Positions 8,772 through 17,308 of a stretch of 64,000 nt of DNA are shown one piece after another. The notes under the pieces are model-generated. The model was given only the letters and a program-made list of their open reading frames with translations, had not been told where the DNA came from and ran no database searches. The DNA comes from Haloprofundus halophilus. Lineage in GTDB: Archaea > Halobacteriota > Halobacteria > Halobacteriales > Haloferacaceae. Location of the stretch: assembly GCF_003439925.1 (NCBI RefSeq), contig NZ_QQRR01000002.1, positions 1,054,001 to 1,118,000 on the forward strand, written 5' to 3'. Each line of letters starts with the position of its first letter. Within the stretch, counting starts at the first letter, position 1. The position numbers were made by a program, and so were the translations under genes.

Positions 8772-9710
8772 ATGACACACGGAAGTTCACATCAGACGGT
8801 AGAGGCGGAGAGTACGGCGGCGTGGTGGGAACGAATCGTCGACCGAACGACGAAGTACGGCGAGCGGGCGGGCGACGCCCTGATGTACAGTTCGGCGTAC
8901 CTCGCGGTCATCGCGGCGGTGGAGCTCGCCATCGTGATGATGCTTCTGGGCATCGAAGCGAACCCCGCGCCGGTCGTCGTGGCGTTCGTGACGTTCGCCG
9001 TCTACGCCTACGACCGACTCGTCGACGTCGAGAGCGACGAGGTGTCGAACCCGCGTCAGGCCGCCTTCGTCAGACGTCACCGCGACGTACTGTACCTGAT
9101 GGCGTCGGTCTGTTACGGGCTCGCCGTCGCGCTGTCGGTGCTCGGCGGCCCGTACGCGCTGGGTATCACCCTCTTACCGGGGATGTTCGGCGTCCTGTAC
9201 GCCTCCGACTGGATGCCCGACGTCGGCGTTCGGTTCGCCCGGTTCAAAGAGATACTCGTCGTCAACACGGCCGTCGTGGCGTTCGCGTGGGCGGTCACCT
9301 TGACGTTCCTGCCGCTGGCGTTCGCCGGACGGGCGTTCACGCCCGCCGCCGGCGTCGTTTTCTGTTACTTCTTCCTTCGCTCGTTCGTCGACACGGAGCT
9401 ACCGAACGTCGGTGACGTCGAGAGCGACCGAGCGTCCGACGTCTCGACGCTGCCACTGGTCCTCGGCGTCCGGGGGACGCGGTACGCGCTGTACGGGCTC
9501 GACCTCGTTTCGCTCGCGTTAGTCGTCTACGCGGCCGGTACGGGCCTCCTCCCGTCGGGTGTCGCCACGGCGCTCGGCGTCGGAATCGCGTACTCGTCGT
9601 CGGTCGTCTCCCGAATCGGTCGGACGGAGGACTACGAACTCCTCACGCTCGCGTCCGAGTGCGAGTACCTGCTCGTCGGTGCGACGCTCGCAACCGTCGT
9701 CCTCGTCTGA
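8772..9710 (+). CDS. UbiA-family prenyltransferase
   Basis: 312 residues with eight or nine hydrophobic segments after a hydrophilic N-terminus of about 35 residues. The first aspartate-rich site is YAYDRLVDVESDE, which fits the UbiA DxxxDxxxD pattern for Mg-prenyl diphosphate. The second is DVESDRASDVSTLPLVLG. Such enzymes transfer an isoprenoid chain to an acceptor in the membrane (menaquinone, ether lipid or carotenoid pathways). Neither the neighbours nor the sequence picks out the acceptor here. It is followed after about 100 bases by the histidine kinase gene and stands as its own unit. A TTAATTATAG promoter-like stretch lies near 8686-8695. Confidence 0.85.
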   Translation: MTHGSSHQTVEAESTAAWWERIVDRTTKYGERAGDALMYSSAYLAVIAAVELAIVMMLLGIEANPAPVVVAFVTFAVYAYDRLVDVESDEVSNPRQAAFVRRHRDVLYLMASVCYGLAVALSVLGGPYALGITLLPGMFGVLYASDWMPDVGVRFARFKEILVVNTAVVAFAWAVTLTFLPLAFAGRAFTPAAGVVFCYFFLRSFVDTELPNVGDVESDRASDVSTLPLVLGVRGTRYALYGLDLVSLALVVYAAGTGLLPSGVATALGVGIAYSSSVVSRIGRTEDYELLTLASECEYLLVGATLATVVLV

Positions 9711-9815
9711 AAGCGAGGTGGACGGCCCCGGAGACGCCGCCGAACGCGACACGTCTGCGGTACTGACTTTCGTCGGGAAGTTAATACGTGAGCAGTCACA
9801 TCGGAGAGTACGCCT

Positions 9816-11570
9816 GTGAGCGCACTGAGCCAACTGTACGTGGTCGTACTCGCCACCGTCGGCATCGGGCTGACCGCGACGCTGCTCGCCTGGCGCGAGC
9901 GGCCCGAACCCGGAGCGACGCCGCTGGTTGCGATGCTGGCCGGGCAGAGTTGGTGGTCGGTCTTCTTCGCGTTCGAACTACAAGCGACGACGCTCGCCGC
10001 CAAGGCGTTCTGGTCCGACGTCCAGTGGGTGGGCGTCGTCGTCATCCCCGTCGCGTGGGTGCTGTTCGCGATGGAGTACACCGGTCGCGACCAGTACGTC
10101 CGGTCCAAGTACATCGCGCTTCTGTCCGTCGTTCCCGTCGTTACGGTGGCGCTGGCGGCGACCGGCGACTACCACGACCTCCTCTACACCGGGTCGGAAC
10201 TCGTCGTGCGGGACGACGTCACTACCTTGCGCCGCGAAGGCGGTCCGTGGTACTGGGTGACCGCCAGTTACACGTACGTTCTCGGGCTGGTCGGGTCGGT
10301 TCCGCTCCTCGGTTACGTCCGAAGCGAGACCTCACAGTTCCGCGGGCAGAGCGTCGCACTGCTGATCGGGACTATCGCGCCGTGGGTGAGCAACATCCTC
10401 TTTCTGTACGGCGCGGTCCCGGTTCCGGGACTCGACCCGACGCCGGTCGCGTTCGCTATCTCCGGCGTCGCGTACCTCGGTGCGCTCACCAAGTTTCGAC
10501 TGCTCGGAACCAGTCCCGCTCCGAACCGCCGGGCGCGGCGACTCGTCTTCGAGCGCATGCAGGACGCCGCCGTCGTCGTCGACAGCCACGAGTACATTGT
10601 CGATATGAACGAGAGTGCAACGGAGATGCTCGGGACGACGGCCCGCGCGGCGCTCGGCCGACCGGCCGGGGAGGTGCTCCCGAAGTACGACCGCGTTCCG
10701 AGCGTCGGAACGACGTCCGAGCACGTCACCGTCGACGGCCGAAACGGGCGGCGGCACTACGACGTGACGGTCACGGAGATCAGCGACTTCCACGGCCGGT
10801 ACGTCGGCCGCGTCATCGCCTATCACAACGTCGACGAGCACCTGCGCCACCAGCAACGTCTCGAAGTGCTCAATCGGGTGCTTCGACACAACATCCGCAA
10901 CGAGACGAACGTCATCTACGGCTACGCCGACCTCGTCGCCGACGAGGGCGGTCCCCAGAGCGACCGTGCGGAGATAATCAAGGAACGGGCGATAGCCATC
11001 GCCGACATGGGCGAGAAAGCCAGGCAGATCGTCGACATCTTCGAGCAGGTCCGCCGGGACTCGCGGGCGGTCCCGGTCTCGGACCTCGTGACCGAACGGA
11101 GCGCCGACGTCGCCGACCGGTATCCGAACGCGGAGATTCGCGTCGAGGCGCTGCCGGCGGACGCGCACGTGAACGCGGTGCTCGGCCCGGCGCTCTCGAA
11201 CCTCGTCGAGAACGCGGTCGAACACAACACCGGTTCGACCCCGACCGTCGAGGTGAGCGCCACCGTCGACGACGGTCGCGTTCGACTCGTCGTCGCCGAC
11301 GACGGGCCGGGCATCGACGTCTACGAACAGGCGGTTCTCGAACGCGGCACGGAGACGGCGCTCGAACACGGCAGCGGCCTCGGTCTCTGGCTGGTCGCGT
11401 GGGCGGTCGGCATCGCCGACGGTACCGTCGAGTTCGAGGAGAACGACCCGACGGGGTCGGTGGTCACCGTCGAGGTGCCGGTCGTCTCGGCGGACAGTGA
11501 GAATCGAGGGGAGCCAGAGACCGCTCCGAGTCGGGCAGAGACGAGCGAATCTCCGACTGTAAGCGAGTGA
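9816..11570 (+). CDS. Sensor histidine kinase with N-terminal 7TM domain and PAS domain
   Basis: 584 residues with a GTG start, 30-35 bases after TTAATA. About seven membrane segments occupy residues 1-225 (histidine kinase N-terminal 7TM type). A PAS domain covers roughly 238-345 (ERMQDAAVVVDSHEYIVDMN). The dimerisation helix has NRVLRHNIRNE with the phosphoacceptor H358. The ATPase core shows the N box (LSNLVENAVEHN), G1 (DDGPGI) and G2 (GSGLGLWLV). The last ~35 residues are a disordered acidic tail. No response regulator is adjacent, so this is an orphan kinase, common in haloarchaea; the partner and stimulus are unknown. Confidence 0.9.
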   Translation: MSALSQLYVVVLATVGIGLTATLLAWRERPEPGATPLVAMLAGQSWWSVFFAFELQATTLAAKAFWSDVQWVGVVVIPVAWVLFAMEYTGRDQYVRSKYIALLSVVPVVTVALAATGDYHDLLYTGSELVVRDDVTTLRREGGPWYWVTASYTYVLGLVGSVPLLGYVRSETSQFRGQSVALLIGTIAPWVSNILFLYGAVPVPGLDPTPVAFAISGVAYLGALTKFRLLGTSPAPNRRARRLVFERMQDAAVVVDSHEYIVDMNESATEMLGTTARAALGRPAGEVLPKYDRVPSVGTTSEHVTVDGRNGRRHYDVTVTEISDFHGRYVGRVIAYHNVDEHLRHQQRLEVLNRVLRHNIRNETNVIYGYADLVADEGGPQSDRAEIIKERAIAIADMGEKARQIVDIFEQVRRDSRAVPVSDLVTERSADVADRYPNAEIRVEALPADAHVNAVLGPALSNLVENAVEHNTGSTPTVEVSATVDDGRVRLVVADDGPGIDVYEQAVLERGTETALEHGSGLGLWLVAWAVGIADGTVEFEENDPTGSVVTVEVPVVSADSENRGEPETAPSRAETSESPTVSE

Positions 11571-11689
11571 ACGGACGAACACTGCTGGCGATAAACCAGT
11601 TACACGGCCCACGTAGTTGGTTCGACGACGACGGCGAACTGGAGTACGAGCGACGCGAGACGCCGTCCCGAGGCCGACGGCGTAGAGCG

Positions 11690-11746
11690 TCTGTCGGCGC
11701 CGAGAGACTGCCGGCGCGGAGGTCTGTCGACGCCGAGAGACTGCCG
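11690..11746. repeat. 24-bp direct repeat, two copies
   Basis: Copies at 11690-11713 and 11723-11746 (period 33) share TCTGTCG, one variable base, then CGCCGAGAGACTGCCG, differing at a single position. They lie in the spacer before the first SOD gene, upstream of its promoter. Confidence 0.75.
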
Positions 11747-11833
11747 ATACAGAGAGACAGTTTCTGTTGAAAGTCAGCACAGCTAACCACTGACAGTACG
11801 TTTAATCGTTTCTTCGTTGAGTACCCCTACGGA

Positions 11834-12451
11834 ATGGCAACATACGAACTTCCGGACCTCCCGTACGACTACGACGCACTCGAACCGTCCATCGACGCGC
11901 GCATCATGGAACTCCACCACGACAAACACCACCAGGGGTACGTCGACGGTGCGAACTCGGCGCTCGACAAACTGGAACAGATGCGGAGCGACGGCGACTA
12001 CGGCGACATCAAAGGCGTCGAACGCAACCTCGCGTTCAACCTCTCGGGGCACGTCAACCACACCGTCTTCTGGGAGAACATGTCGCCCGACGGCGGCGGC
12101 GAACCGGGCGGCGAACTCGCCGACGCCCTCGACGAGCACTTCAGCGGTTTCGACCAGTTCAAAGACCACTTCTCGGCGGCCGCGAAGGGCGTCGAAGGCT
12201 CCGGATGGGGCTTCCTCGCCTACGACCACGTCGCCGACAAACCCATCGTGACGATGGCCGAGAACCACCAGAACCAGACTCCACAGGGCGCGACGCCGCT
12301 TCTGGTGCTCGACGTGTGGGAGCACGCCTACTACCTCCAGTACGAGAACGGACGCGGCGAGTACGTCGACAACTTCTGGGACGTCGTCGACTGGGACGAC
12401 GTCGCCGAACGCTACGACCAGGCGCAGTCGGCGAGCCTCATCACCGGGTGA
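11834..12451 (+). CDS. sod: Superoxide dismutase (Mn/Fe family), divergent copy
   Basis: 205 residues, cytosolic, converts superoxide to oxygen and hydrogen peroxide. TTTAATC at 11801-11807 lies 29 bases before the ATG, so it is probably leaderless. The four metal ligands are all present: H28 in ELHHDKHHQGYV, the second His of SGHVNHTVFW, and Asp and His of LDVWEHAYY. Compared with the second copy just downstream, the conserved His of the LEPHIS motif is Ser here (LEPSIDARI), and the segment before the DVWEH motif reads NHQNQTPQGATPLL, close to the bacterial NQ-D/T-P pattern. The two copies are therefore diverged rather than a fresh duplication. Metal preference (Mn or Fe) cannot be decided. 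Confidence 0.93.
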   Translation: MATYELPDLPYDYDALEPSIDARIMELHHDKHHQGYVDGANSALDKLEQMRSDGDYGDIKGVERNLAFNLSGHVNHTVFWENMSPDGGGEPGGELADALDEHFSGFDQFKDHFSAAAKGVEGSGWGFLAYDHVADKPIVTMAENHQNQTPQGATPLLVLDVWEHAYYLQYENGRGEYVDNFWDVVDWDDVAERYDQAQSASLITG

Positions 12452-12520
12452 GCGACCGGTTCCGCTCGTCGTTCCCGGCGGCCCGCCTTCGCTCGGAGAC
12501 GACCGAGCGAACGCGATACC

Positions 12521-12618
12521 GTCCGCGTCCGTGACACCGTCGACGACTGTCCGCGTCCGTGACACTGTCGACGGTGGTCCACGTCCGCGACACCGTTGAC
12601 GGCTGTCCGCGCCCGTGG
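12521..12618. repeat. 28-bp tandem repeat, about 3.5 copies, between the SOD genes
   Basis: Copies start at 12521, 12549, 12577 and 12605 (partial), with unit GTCCGCGTCCGTGACACCGT plus eight bases, each diverged by a few bases. They fill most of the spacer between the two SOD genes, ending about 90 bases before the second SOD promoter. They are contiguous, without spacers. Confidence 0.8.
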
Positions 12619-12741
12619 GTGACCGCTGCCCTCTCGAAGCGGCGTCGTACGCGTAGCCCACCGCTTCGTGAGTCGTGCTATCGTATGACTCCTCAATCTT
12701 TAACATCGCAGCAGAGTATCATTCGAACTGGAGGATTCAGT

Positions 12742-13341
12742 ATGAGCTACGAACTCGACCCACTCCCGTACGACTACGACGCACTCGAACCCCACATCTC
12801 CGAGCAGGTTCTCACCTGGCATCACGACACCCACCACCAGGGCTACGTGAACGGCTGGAACTCGGCCGAAGAGACGCTCGCCGAGAACCGCGAAGCCGGA
12901 GAGTTCGGCTCCTCGGGCGGTGCGATGCGTAGCGTCACGCACAACTCCTCGGGCCACATTCTGCACGACCTGTTCTGGCAGAACATGTCGCCGGAGGGCG
13001 GCGACGAGCCGTCGGGCGACCTCGCCGACCGCATCGAGGAGGACTTCGGCTCCTACGACGCCTGGAAGGGCGAGTTCGAAGCCGCCGCGAAGGACGCCTC
13101 GGGCTGGGCGCTTCTCGTCTACGACACGTTCTCGAACCAGCTTCGCAACGTCGTCGTCGACAAGCACGACCAGGGCGCTATCTGGGGCGGCCACCCGATT
13201 CTCGCACTCGACGTCTGGGAGCACTCGTACTACTACGACTACGGCCCGGCGCGCGGCGACTTCATCGACGCGTTCTTCGAGGTCGTCGACTGGGACGAAC
13301 CCAGCACCCGCTACGACCAGGCCGTCGAGCTGTTCGAATAA
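12742..13341 (+). CDS. sod: Superoxide dismutase (Mn/Fe family), canonical haloarchaeal type
   Basis: 199 residues. The start at 12742 has GGAGGA at 12730-12735, and TTTAAC at 12709-12714 gives a TATA box about 30 bases upstream. The sequence has LEPHISEQVLTWHHDTHHQGYV, SSGHILHDLFWQNMSP and ALDVWEHSYYYDYGP, so all four metal ligands are present along with the conserved second-shell His of LEPHIS. This is the form usual for haloarchaea. An oligo-T stretch follows the stop, so it is transcribed separately from downstream genes. Two adjacent SODs with separate promoters suggest differential regulation, for example by metal supply or oxidative stress. Confidence 0.94.
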   Translation: MSYELDPLPYDYDALEPHISEQVLTWHHDTHHQGYVNGWNSAEETLAENREAGEFGSSGGAMRSVTHNSSGHILHDLFWQNMSPEGGDEPSGDLADRIEEDFGSYDAWKGEFEAAAKDASGWALLVYDTFSNQLRNVVVDKHDQGAIWGGHPILALDVWEHSYYYDYGPARGDFIDAFFEVVDWDEPSTRYDQAVELFE

Positions 13342-13358
13342 CGCGACGACCCCGACAG

Positions 13359-13364
13359 TTTTTT
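13359..13364 (+). terminator. Oligo-T terminator after second SOD
   Basis: Six consecutive T 18-23 bases after the stop codon, without a preceding stable hairpin, as expected of archaeal intrinsic termination. Confidence 0.5.
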
Positions 13365-13425
13365 CGACGCTACCGGCCGTCGAGCGACGGCCGAATCGAA
13401 CGGAGAATCGGGCTCTGTCGGCGTC

Positions 13426-13842
13426 TCAGTCGCAGGTGCTCGGCACGAACTCCTCGACGGGCGTCTCCTCGACGGCGGAGACGATATCCTCGTGCAGCCG
13501 TGCGAAGTCGTGACCGCCGCCCGAGCGGTCGAACCCCGCGAGAACGCCGATACGGTGGTCACAGTCGGCGAGAAACGTCCGAAACTGTTCGGTCTTCTCG
13601 AACCCGCGAACCGTGTAGGCGTACTCGTCGTCGAGCAGCGATTCGTAGGTATCGCGGGTGACGTAGCCGTAGCGCTCGTTGTCGATGAGCGCGTCCACGT
13701 CGAGCGCCGAGAGGTCGCTCGCGACATCCGACCGGACGTACAGCTGTTCGTGGGTCCACTGGTCGAACAGCCATACGTCGCGGAGCGACTCACCGCCGAA
13801 CCGTCGGATCGACACGAGGAGTCGCTCCGTCGCGTCGCTCAT
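13426..13842 (-). CDS. Conserved haloarchaeal protein of unknown function
   Basis: 138 residues, soluble and acidic, with no signal or membrane segment. A weak Shine-Dalgarno GGAG precedes the ATG at 13842 and TTAT-type promoter sequence lies near 13866. The sequence (LRDVWLFDQWTHEQLYVRSDVA, then ..DTYESLLDDEYAYTVRGFEK.. and GGHDFARLHEDI) looks like a small alpha/beta haloarchaeal family, but I do not recognise a function. It is divergent from the small protein gene at 14075 across an AT-rich spacer that contains two strong palindromes. Confidence 0.7.
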   Translation of the reverse strand: MSDATERLLVSIRRFGGESLRDVWLFDQWTHEQLYVRSDVASDLSALDVDALIDNERYGYVTRDTYESLLDDEYAYTVRGFEKTEQFRTFLADCDHRIGVLAGFDRSGGGHDFARLHEDIVSAVEETPVEEFVPSTCD

Positions 13843-13943
13843 ACTCTCTCCATTCGTGGGTGTGTCATAACCATTTTTGTGATAGATTGGACAGGTGTCA
13901 GACGGTTGTCGGACGCATTACGGTTCTCCAACTGGTCAATCCC

Positions 13944-13981
13944 GTATTATATAATACTGCTTTTGTGTACAATAAAATTGT
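13944..13981. promoter_or_regulatory. Two adjacent palindromes in an AT-rich divergent spacer
   Basis: GTATTATATAATAC at 13944-13957 is a perfect 14-base palindrome and ACAATAAAATTGT at 13969-13981 is a dyad with a three-base centre. They lie in an AT-rich island (about 13860-13985) that is unlike the GC-rich surroundings, between divergent genes. The first contains a TATA-like core readable in both directions. Confidence 0.5.
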
Positions 13982-14074
13982 GTGCGGCGGAGTGAGATTC
14001 GAGACGGCGCTCCGAACCGGAGGGGGCAGCGCGGGACCGCAGGAGTTTACGACGGGGGCGGCGTACCCTGGCGT

Positions 14075-14350
14075 ATGCCGCGACCGAAATCCGAGTTCGG
14101 GGAGTTGTTCCCGTGCGACTTCTACACCCCCGAGGAACTGCTCGACGCCGACCAGATGTACACCGTCTACGAGATCGCCCGACTACTGCAGGGGCTCGAC
14201 GCCGACGCGGAGATCGACGAGGGTATCGAGGATATCCTGCTCGACTGGGCGATTCCGTGGATCATGCGCAACTCCGAGGAGATGGTCGTCGCCGAACCGC
14301 CGAACGACGAGGAACCCGGCTACTACGGGCTGAAAGACGGAGACGACTGA
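14075..14350 (+). CDS. Small conserved haloarchaeal protein (DUF5827-like)
   Basis: 91 residues from MPRPKSEFGELFPCDFYTPEELLDADQMYTVYEIARLLQGL to an acidic C-terminus. The ATG at 14075 is chosen over an upstream in-frame ATG because the upstream codons have no coding character and TTTACG lies 28 bases before it. The sequence resembles a small haloarchaeal family I associate tentatively with DUF5827. It ends three bases before the P-loop ATPase gene, so the two are co-transcribed. No function can be assigned. Confidence 0.7.
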   Translation: MPRPKSEFGELFPCDFYTPEELLDADQMYTVYEIARLLQGLDADAEIDEGIEDILLDWAIPWIMRNSEEMVVAEPPNDEEPGYYGLKDGDD

Positions 14351-14353
14351 GGG

Positions 14354-15193
14354 ATGCGGCTGCTCGTCGCCGGCGGCGACCGCGTCGACGCCGGGAAGAC
14401 GACGTTCTCGGTCGGCTTGCTCGCGTCGCTCCGACGCGACGGATACGCGCCGGTGGGGTTCAAGCCACGCGCGGGCAACGACTACTGGTTCGACCACGAC
14501 GACTTCCGCAACTCGGTCGACGCCGGGCGACTGTACGGGAAGGACGCCCGGAAACTCGCGGCGACGAGCGCGGGCGACGTCGAACCCGAGACCGTCAACC
14601 CCGTCCACCGTCTCTGGCGACCCACTCCCGGCAAAACCGGCCTGCTCGGGGAGAGCGGCCGGACGTTTCTGGTCGACAGGGTGACCGGCGGCGACGGCCC
14701 CGAGTTCGTCGTCAACGCCGACGCCGAGGCGGACGGACTCCTGCCCGACGAAGCCGTTCGGTCGCTTCCGCTCGCCGACGCGACTCGCGTCGGGACGGTT
14801 CCCGAGTTCAACGAGGTGATGCGCGACCGACACGTCCCGGCCGCGGAGCGTCTCGCACGGCGAGTCACCGCGACGGAGACGAGCGTCGTCGAATCGTACG
14901 GCGACATCGCGGTCCCGCTCTCGGGCGTGTCGTTCGACGCGGTCGCCGTCGTCGAACCGGGACGAGCGCGAATCTACGACGCGGACCGATATCTCAAGGC
15001 CCGCGAAGCGGCGAGCGGCGGGCCACGCGAGGGACGGCTCGAAGAGTACGTCGACAGCGTGGTCGAGCTGATACAACCGCTGTCGACGGTCGGGTTACCG
15101 GCGCTCGGGGGCGAGGCGCGTGGGAACCCGGAGCGAATTGCCGACGCCTACGCCGACGCGTACGACGCGCTGGTCGACTCGGTGAGGCGCTGA
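14354..15193 (+). CDS. P-loop ATPase/GTPase, haloarchaeal, function unknown
   Basis: 279 residues. The N-terminus MRLLVAGGDRVDAGKTTFSVGLLASL carries a Walker A motif (GGDRVDAGKTT, K15) and resembles the SIMIBI/MinD-dethiobiotin-synthetase-like group, as does the following YAPVGFKPRAGNDYWFDHDDF. Later parts (FEVMRDRHVPAAERL, SYGDIAVPL, AVAVVEPGRARIYD) are consistent with a nucleotide-dependent protein of that fold, but the substrate is unknown. It begins three bases after the small protein gene and converges with the MBL hydrolase gene, whose stop is only three bases away. Confidence 0.7.
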   Translation: MRLLVAGGDRVDAGKTTFSVGLLASLRRDGYAPVGFKPRAGNDYWFDHDDFRNSVDAGRLYGKDARKLAATSAGDVEPETVNPVHRLWRPTPGKTGLLGESGRTFLVDRVTGGDGPEFVVNADAEADGLLPDEAVRSLPLADATRVGTVPEFNEVMRDRHVPAAERLARRVTATETSVVESYGDIAVPLSGVSFDAVAVVEPGRARIYDADRYLKAREAASGGPREGRLEEYVDSVVELIQPLSTVGLPALGGEARGNPERIADAYADAYDALVDSVRR

Positions 15194-15195
15194 AC

Positions 15196-15780
15196 TCACC
15201 CCAACCTCGCCGCGCGGGCGGCCATCTCCACGTGGTCGTACGGCCGTTCGAGGACGCTCGGGCCGTGCCCGACGTGCATCGCCGCGAGCGAGTCGTCGAC
15301 GACGGACCGTACGCGGTCGATGCTCCGTATCAGTAGTTCGCGGTCGCCCTCCGGCAGGTCGGTGCGTCCGAACCCGCCGTTCTGGAAGACGAGGTCGCCG
15401 GCGAACAGCGTCCCCGCGTCCTCGCTGTAGAAGCAGAGGTGGTCGTTCTTGTGTCCGGGCGTGTGGAGCGCGACGTACTCCCCGTCGCCGAGTCGCACCG
15501 TCGACTCGTCCTCGATGGCGCGGTCGACCGCGGGTTGCTCGGGGTCGAATCCCCACGTCTCCGCGTCGAAGGCCTCTCGGACGGCGTCCACGTTGCCGAC
15601 GTGGTCGGGGTGAGTGTGGGTGAGGACGACGGCGTCGATGCCGTCGTCGCCGACTCGGTCGCGGAGTTCGGAGACGAGGTCGAAGTTCGCGCCGGTGTCG
15701 ACGAGGACGGTTCGGTCGCCCTCGACGAGAAACGCGTTGCTGGTGAAGGCGGAGACGCCTCCGGCGAGGTTCTGAATCAC
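15196..15780 (-). CDS. MBL-fold metallohydrolase (glyoxalase II-like)
   Basis: 194 residues. The binuclear metal site is THTHPDHVG (H55, H57, D59, H60), with further ligands in TPGHKNDH, AGDLVF and HVGHGPS. The length is that of a single MBL domain without the C-terminal domain of true glyoxalase II. It probably hydrolyses a thioester, lactone or similar bond in the cytosol; the substrate is unknown. It is convergent with the P-loop ATPase gene and divergent from thyX across a spacer of ~107 bases. Confidence 0.85.
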   Translation of the reverse strand: MIQNLAGGVSAFTSNAFLVEGDRTVLVDTGANFDLVSELRDRVGDDGIDAVVLTHTHPDHVGNVDAVREAFDAETWGFDPEQPAVDRAIEDESTVRLGDGEYVALHTPGHKNDHLCFYSEDAGTLFAGDLVFQNGGFGRTDLPEGDRELLIRSIDRVRSVVDDSLAAMHVGHGPSVLERPYDHVEMAARAARLG

Positions 15781-15887
15781 ACGACCGATTCGGTCGGGGT
15801 GGACTCTACTCCATCGGTCCGCGACGGGCGGCCGACGCTGACGACAATGAGTGCCCTTTTTGCGCCCTGAGTCACCTCCCCTCGGAT

Positions 15888-16631
15888 ATGGACGTACGCC
15901 TACTCGAAGCCACGCCGAACCCCGAGAAGCTCGTCTGCAAGGGCGCGAGAAACGACTACTCCGCGGAATTCGTCGGCAGCCAGTCGTTCGAGGAGACGAT
16001 GGCGACCGTCGACGGCGACACCGGGAGAGAGAAGATGGAGACGCTCATCGGCCACCTGCTGAGCCACGGCCACTTCGGGCCGTTCGAACACCCGCAGGCG
16101 ACGTTCGCCATCGAGGGCGTCAGTCGCTCCTGCATGGCGCAGATCACGCGACACCGCCACGTCAGTTTCGACGTGCAGTCGATGCGGTACGTCGCCTTCG
16201 ACGACGTCGACCCCGCAGACGTCGCCGCGGGCGAGATGGTCGTCACGCCGCCGTCGGCGTCGGACCCCGACTGGGTCGGCCGCAACCAGAAGACCGGGGC
16301 GGTCGACGAGGAGACCGTCGAGAAGCGCAAGGAACTGTTCCGCGAGTCGGTCAGTCGGTCGGTCGCCGACTACCAGGAACTCTTGGACCTCGGGATGCCG
16401 CCGGAGGACGCCCGGTTCGTCCTCCCAATCGGCACGGAGGTCAACATCGTGATGTCGATGAACGTCCGGATGCTGATGCACGTCGCCGACATGCGCGCCG
16501 CCGCCGACGCCCAGTGGGAGATTCGAGAGCTCACCGAGTCGGTGCTGGAACTCGCCGAGGAGTGGTGTCCCATCACGTTCGAGTACTACGACGAGAAGAT
16601 GCGCAACCGCAAGAACCGCCTCGCGCCGTAG
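15888..16631 (+). CDS. thyX: FAD-dependent thymidylate synthase ThyX
   Basis: 247 residues, the normal length. It makes dTMP from dUMP using methylene-tetrahydrofolate, FAD and NADPH. The ThyX signature is ITRHRHVSFDVQSMRY (R88-H-R-x2-S93-x4-S98-x-R100), and the substrate region LPIGTEVNIVMSMNVRMLMH is typical. It is followed four bases after the stop by a dihydrofolate reductase gene and is clearly in one operon with it. That pairing is of interest because ThyX regenerates tetrahydrofolate directly, so DHFR is often dispensable. Confidence 0.95.
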   Translation: MDVRLLEATPNPEKLVCKGARNDYSAEFVGSQSFEETMATVDGDTGREKMETLIGHLLSHGHFGPFEHPQATFAIEGVSRSCMAQITRHRHVSFDVQSMRYVAFDDVDPADVAAGEMVVTPPSASDPDWVGRNQKTGAVDEETVEKRKELFRESVSRSVADYQELLDLGMPPEDARFVLPIGTEVNIVMSMNVRMLMHVADMRAAADAQWEIRELTESVLELAEEWCPITFEYYDEKMRNRKNRLAP

Positions 16632-16635
16632 TCGA

Positions 16636-17130
16636 ATGGAACTCGCTCTCATCGCCGCCGTCGCCGAAAACGGCGTCATCGGGGCCGACGGCGACGTGCC
16701 GTGGCACTACCCCGAGGACCTCGAACACTTCAAGCGGACGACGATGGGTCACCCCGTCGTCGTGGGGCGACGGACATACGAGAGCATCGCTCGACAGCTC
16801 GGCGGACCGCTGCCGGGGCGGACGAACGTCGTCCTGAGCAGGGACGAGATGGACCTCCCCGAGGGGGCGATTCACGCCGACTCGGTCGACGCCGCGATGG
16901 ACGCAGCGAGGGAACTCGTCGGTGAGGGGGACGGAACCGTTTTCGTCGTCGGCGGTGCGACCGTCTACGAGCAGTTCCTCCCGCGCGCAGACCGCCTCGT
17001 GCTGACCGAGATTCACGAGTCGTTCGAGGGCGACACCGAGTTTCCGGCGTTCGACCGCGACTCGTGGGTCGAGGTCGCGCGCGACGAACGCGGCGAGTTC
17101 GACTTCGTCGAGTACCGGCGTCGCGAGTAA
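16636..17130 (+). CDS. folA: Dihydrofolate reductase
   Basis: 164 residues, standard DHFR size. The hallmarks are NGVIGADGDVPWHYPEDLEHFK (substrate-binding region with the catalytic acidic residue), VVVGRRTYESI and VFVVGGATVYEQFLPRADRLVLTEI (NADPH-binding GG loop). It reduces dihydrofolate to tetrahydrofolate with NADPH. Its start lies four bases after thyX, implying translational coupling and a shared folate/thymidylate function. Haloarchaeal homologues are known as hdrA/hdrB; I cannot tell which type this is. Confidence 0.93.
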   Translation: MELALIAAVAENGVIGADGDVPWHYPEDLEHFKRTTMGHPVVVGRRTYESIARQLGGPLPGRTNVVLSRDEMDLPEGAIHADSVDAAMDAARELVGEGDGTVFVVGGATVYEQFLPRADRLVLTEIHESFEGDTEFPAFDRDSWVEVARDERGEFDFVEYRRRE

Positions 17131-17308
17131 ACCCAGCGAATCGGTTTCTGTCGGGCGTTTTCGGGTGTCAGCGGGTCGGATAGTACGGACGGACGGTGAT
17201 ATCTGCTATAATTCGTCTTAGCGAGAGTTTTTCCGGACGGGCCTCGTAGACAGGTCCGATGACCGGCAGCGTCCTCGCACGGACAGGTCGAACCGACGGT
17301 GATACGCG

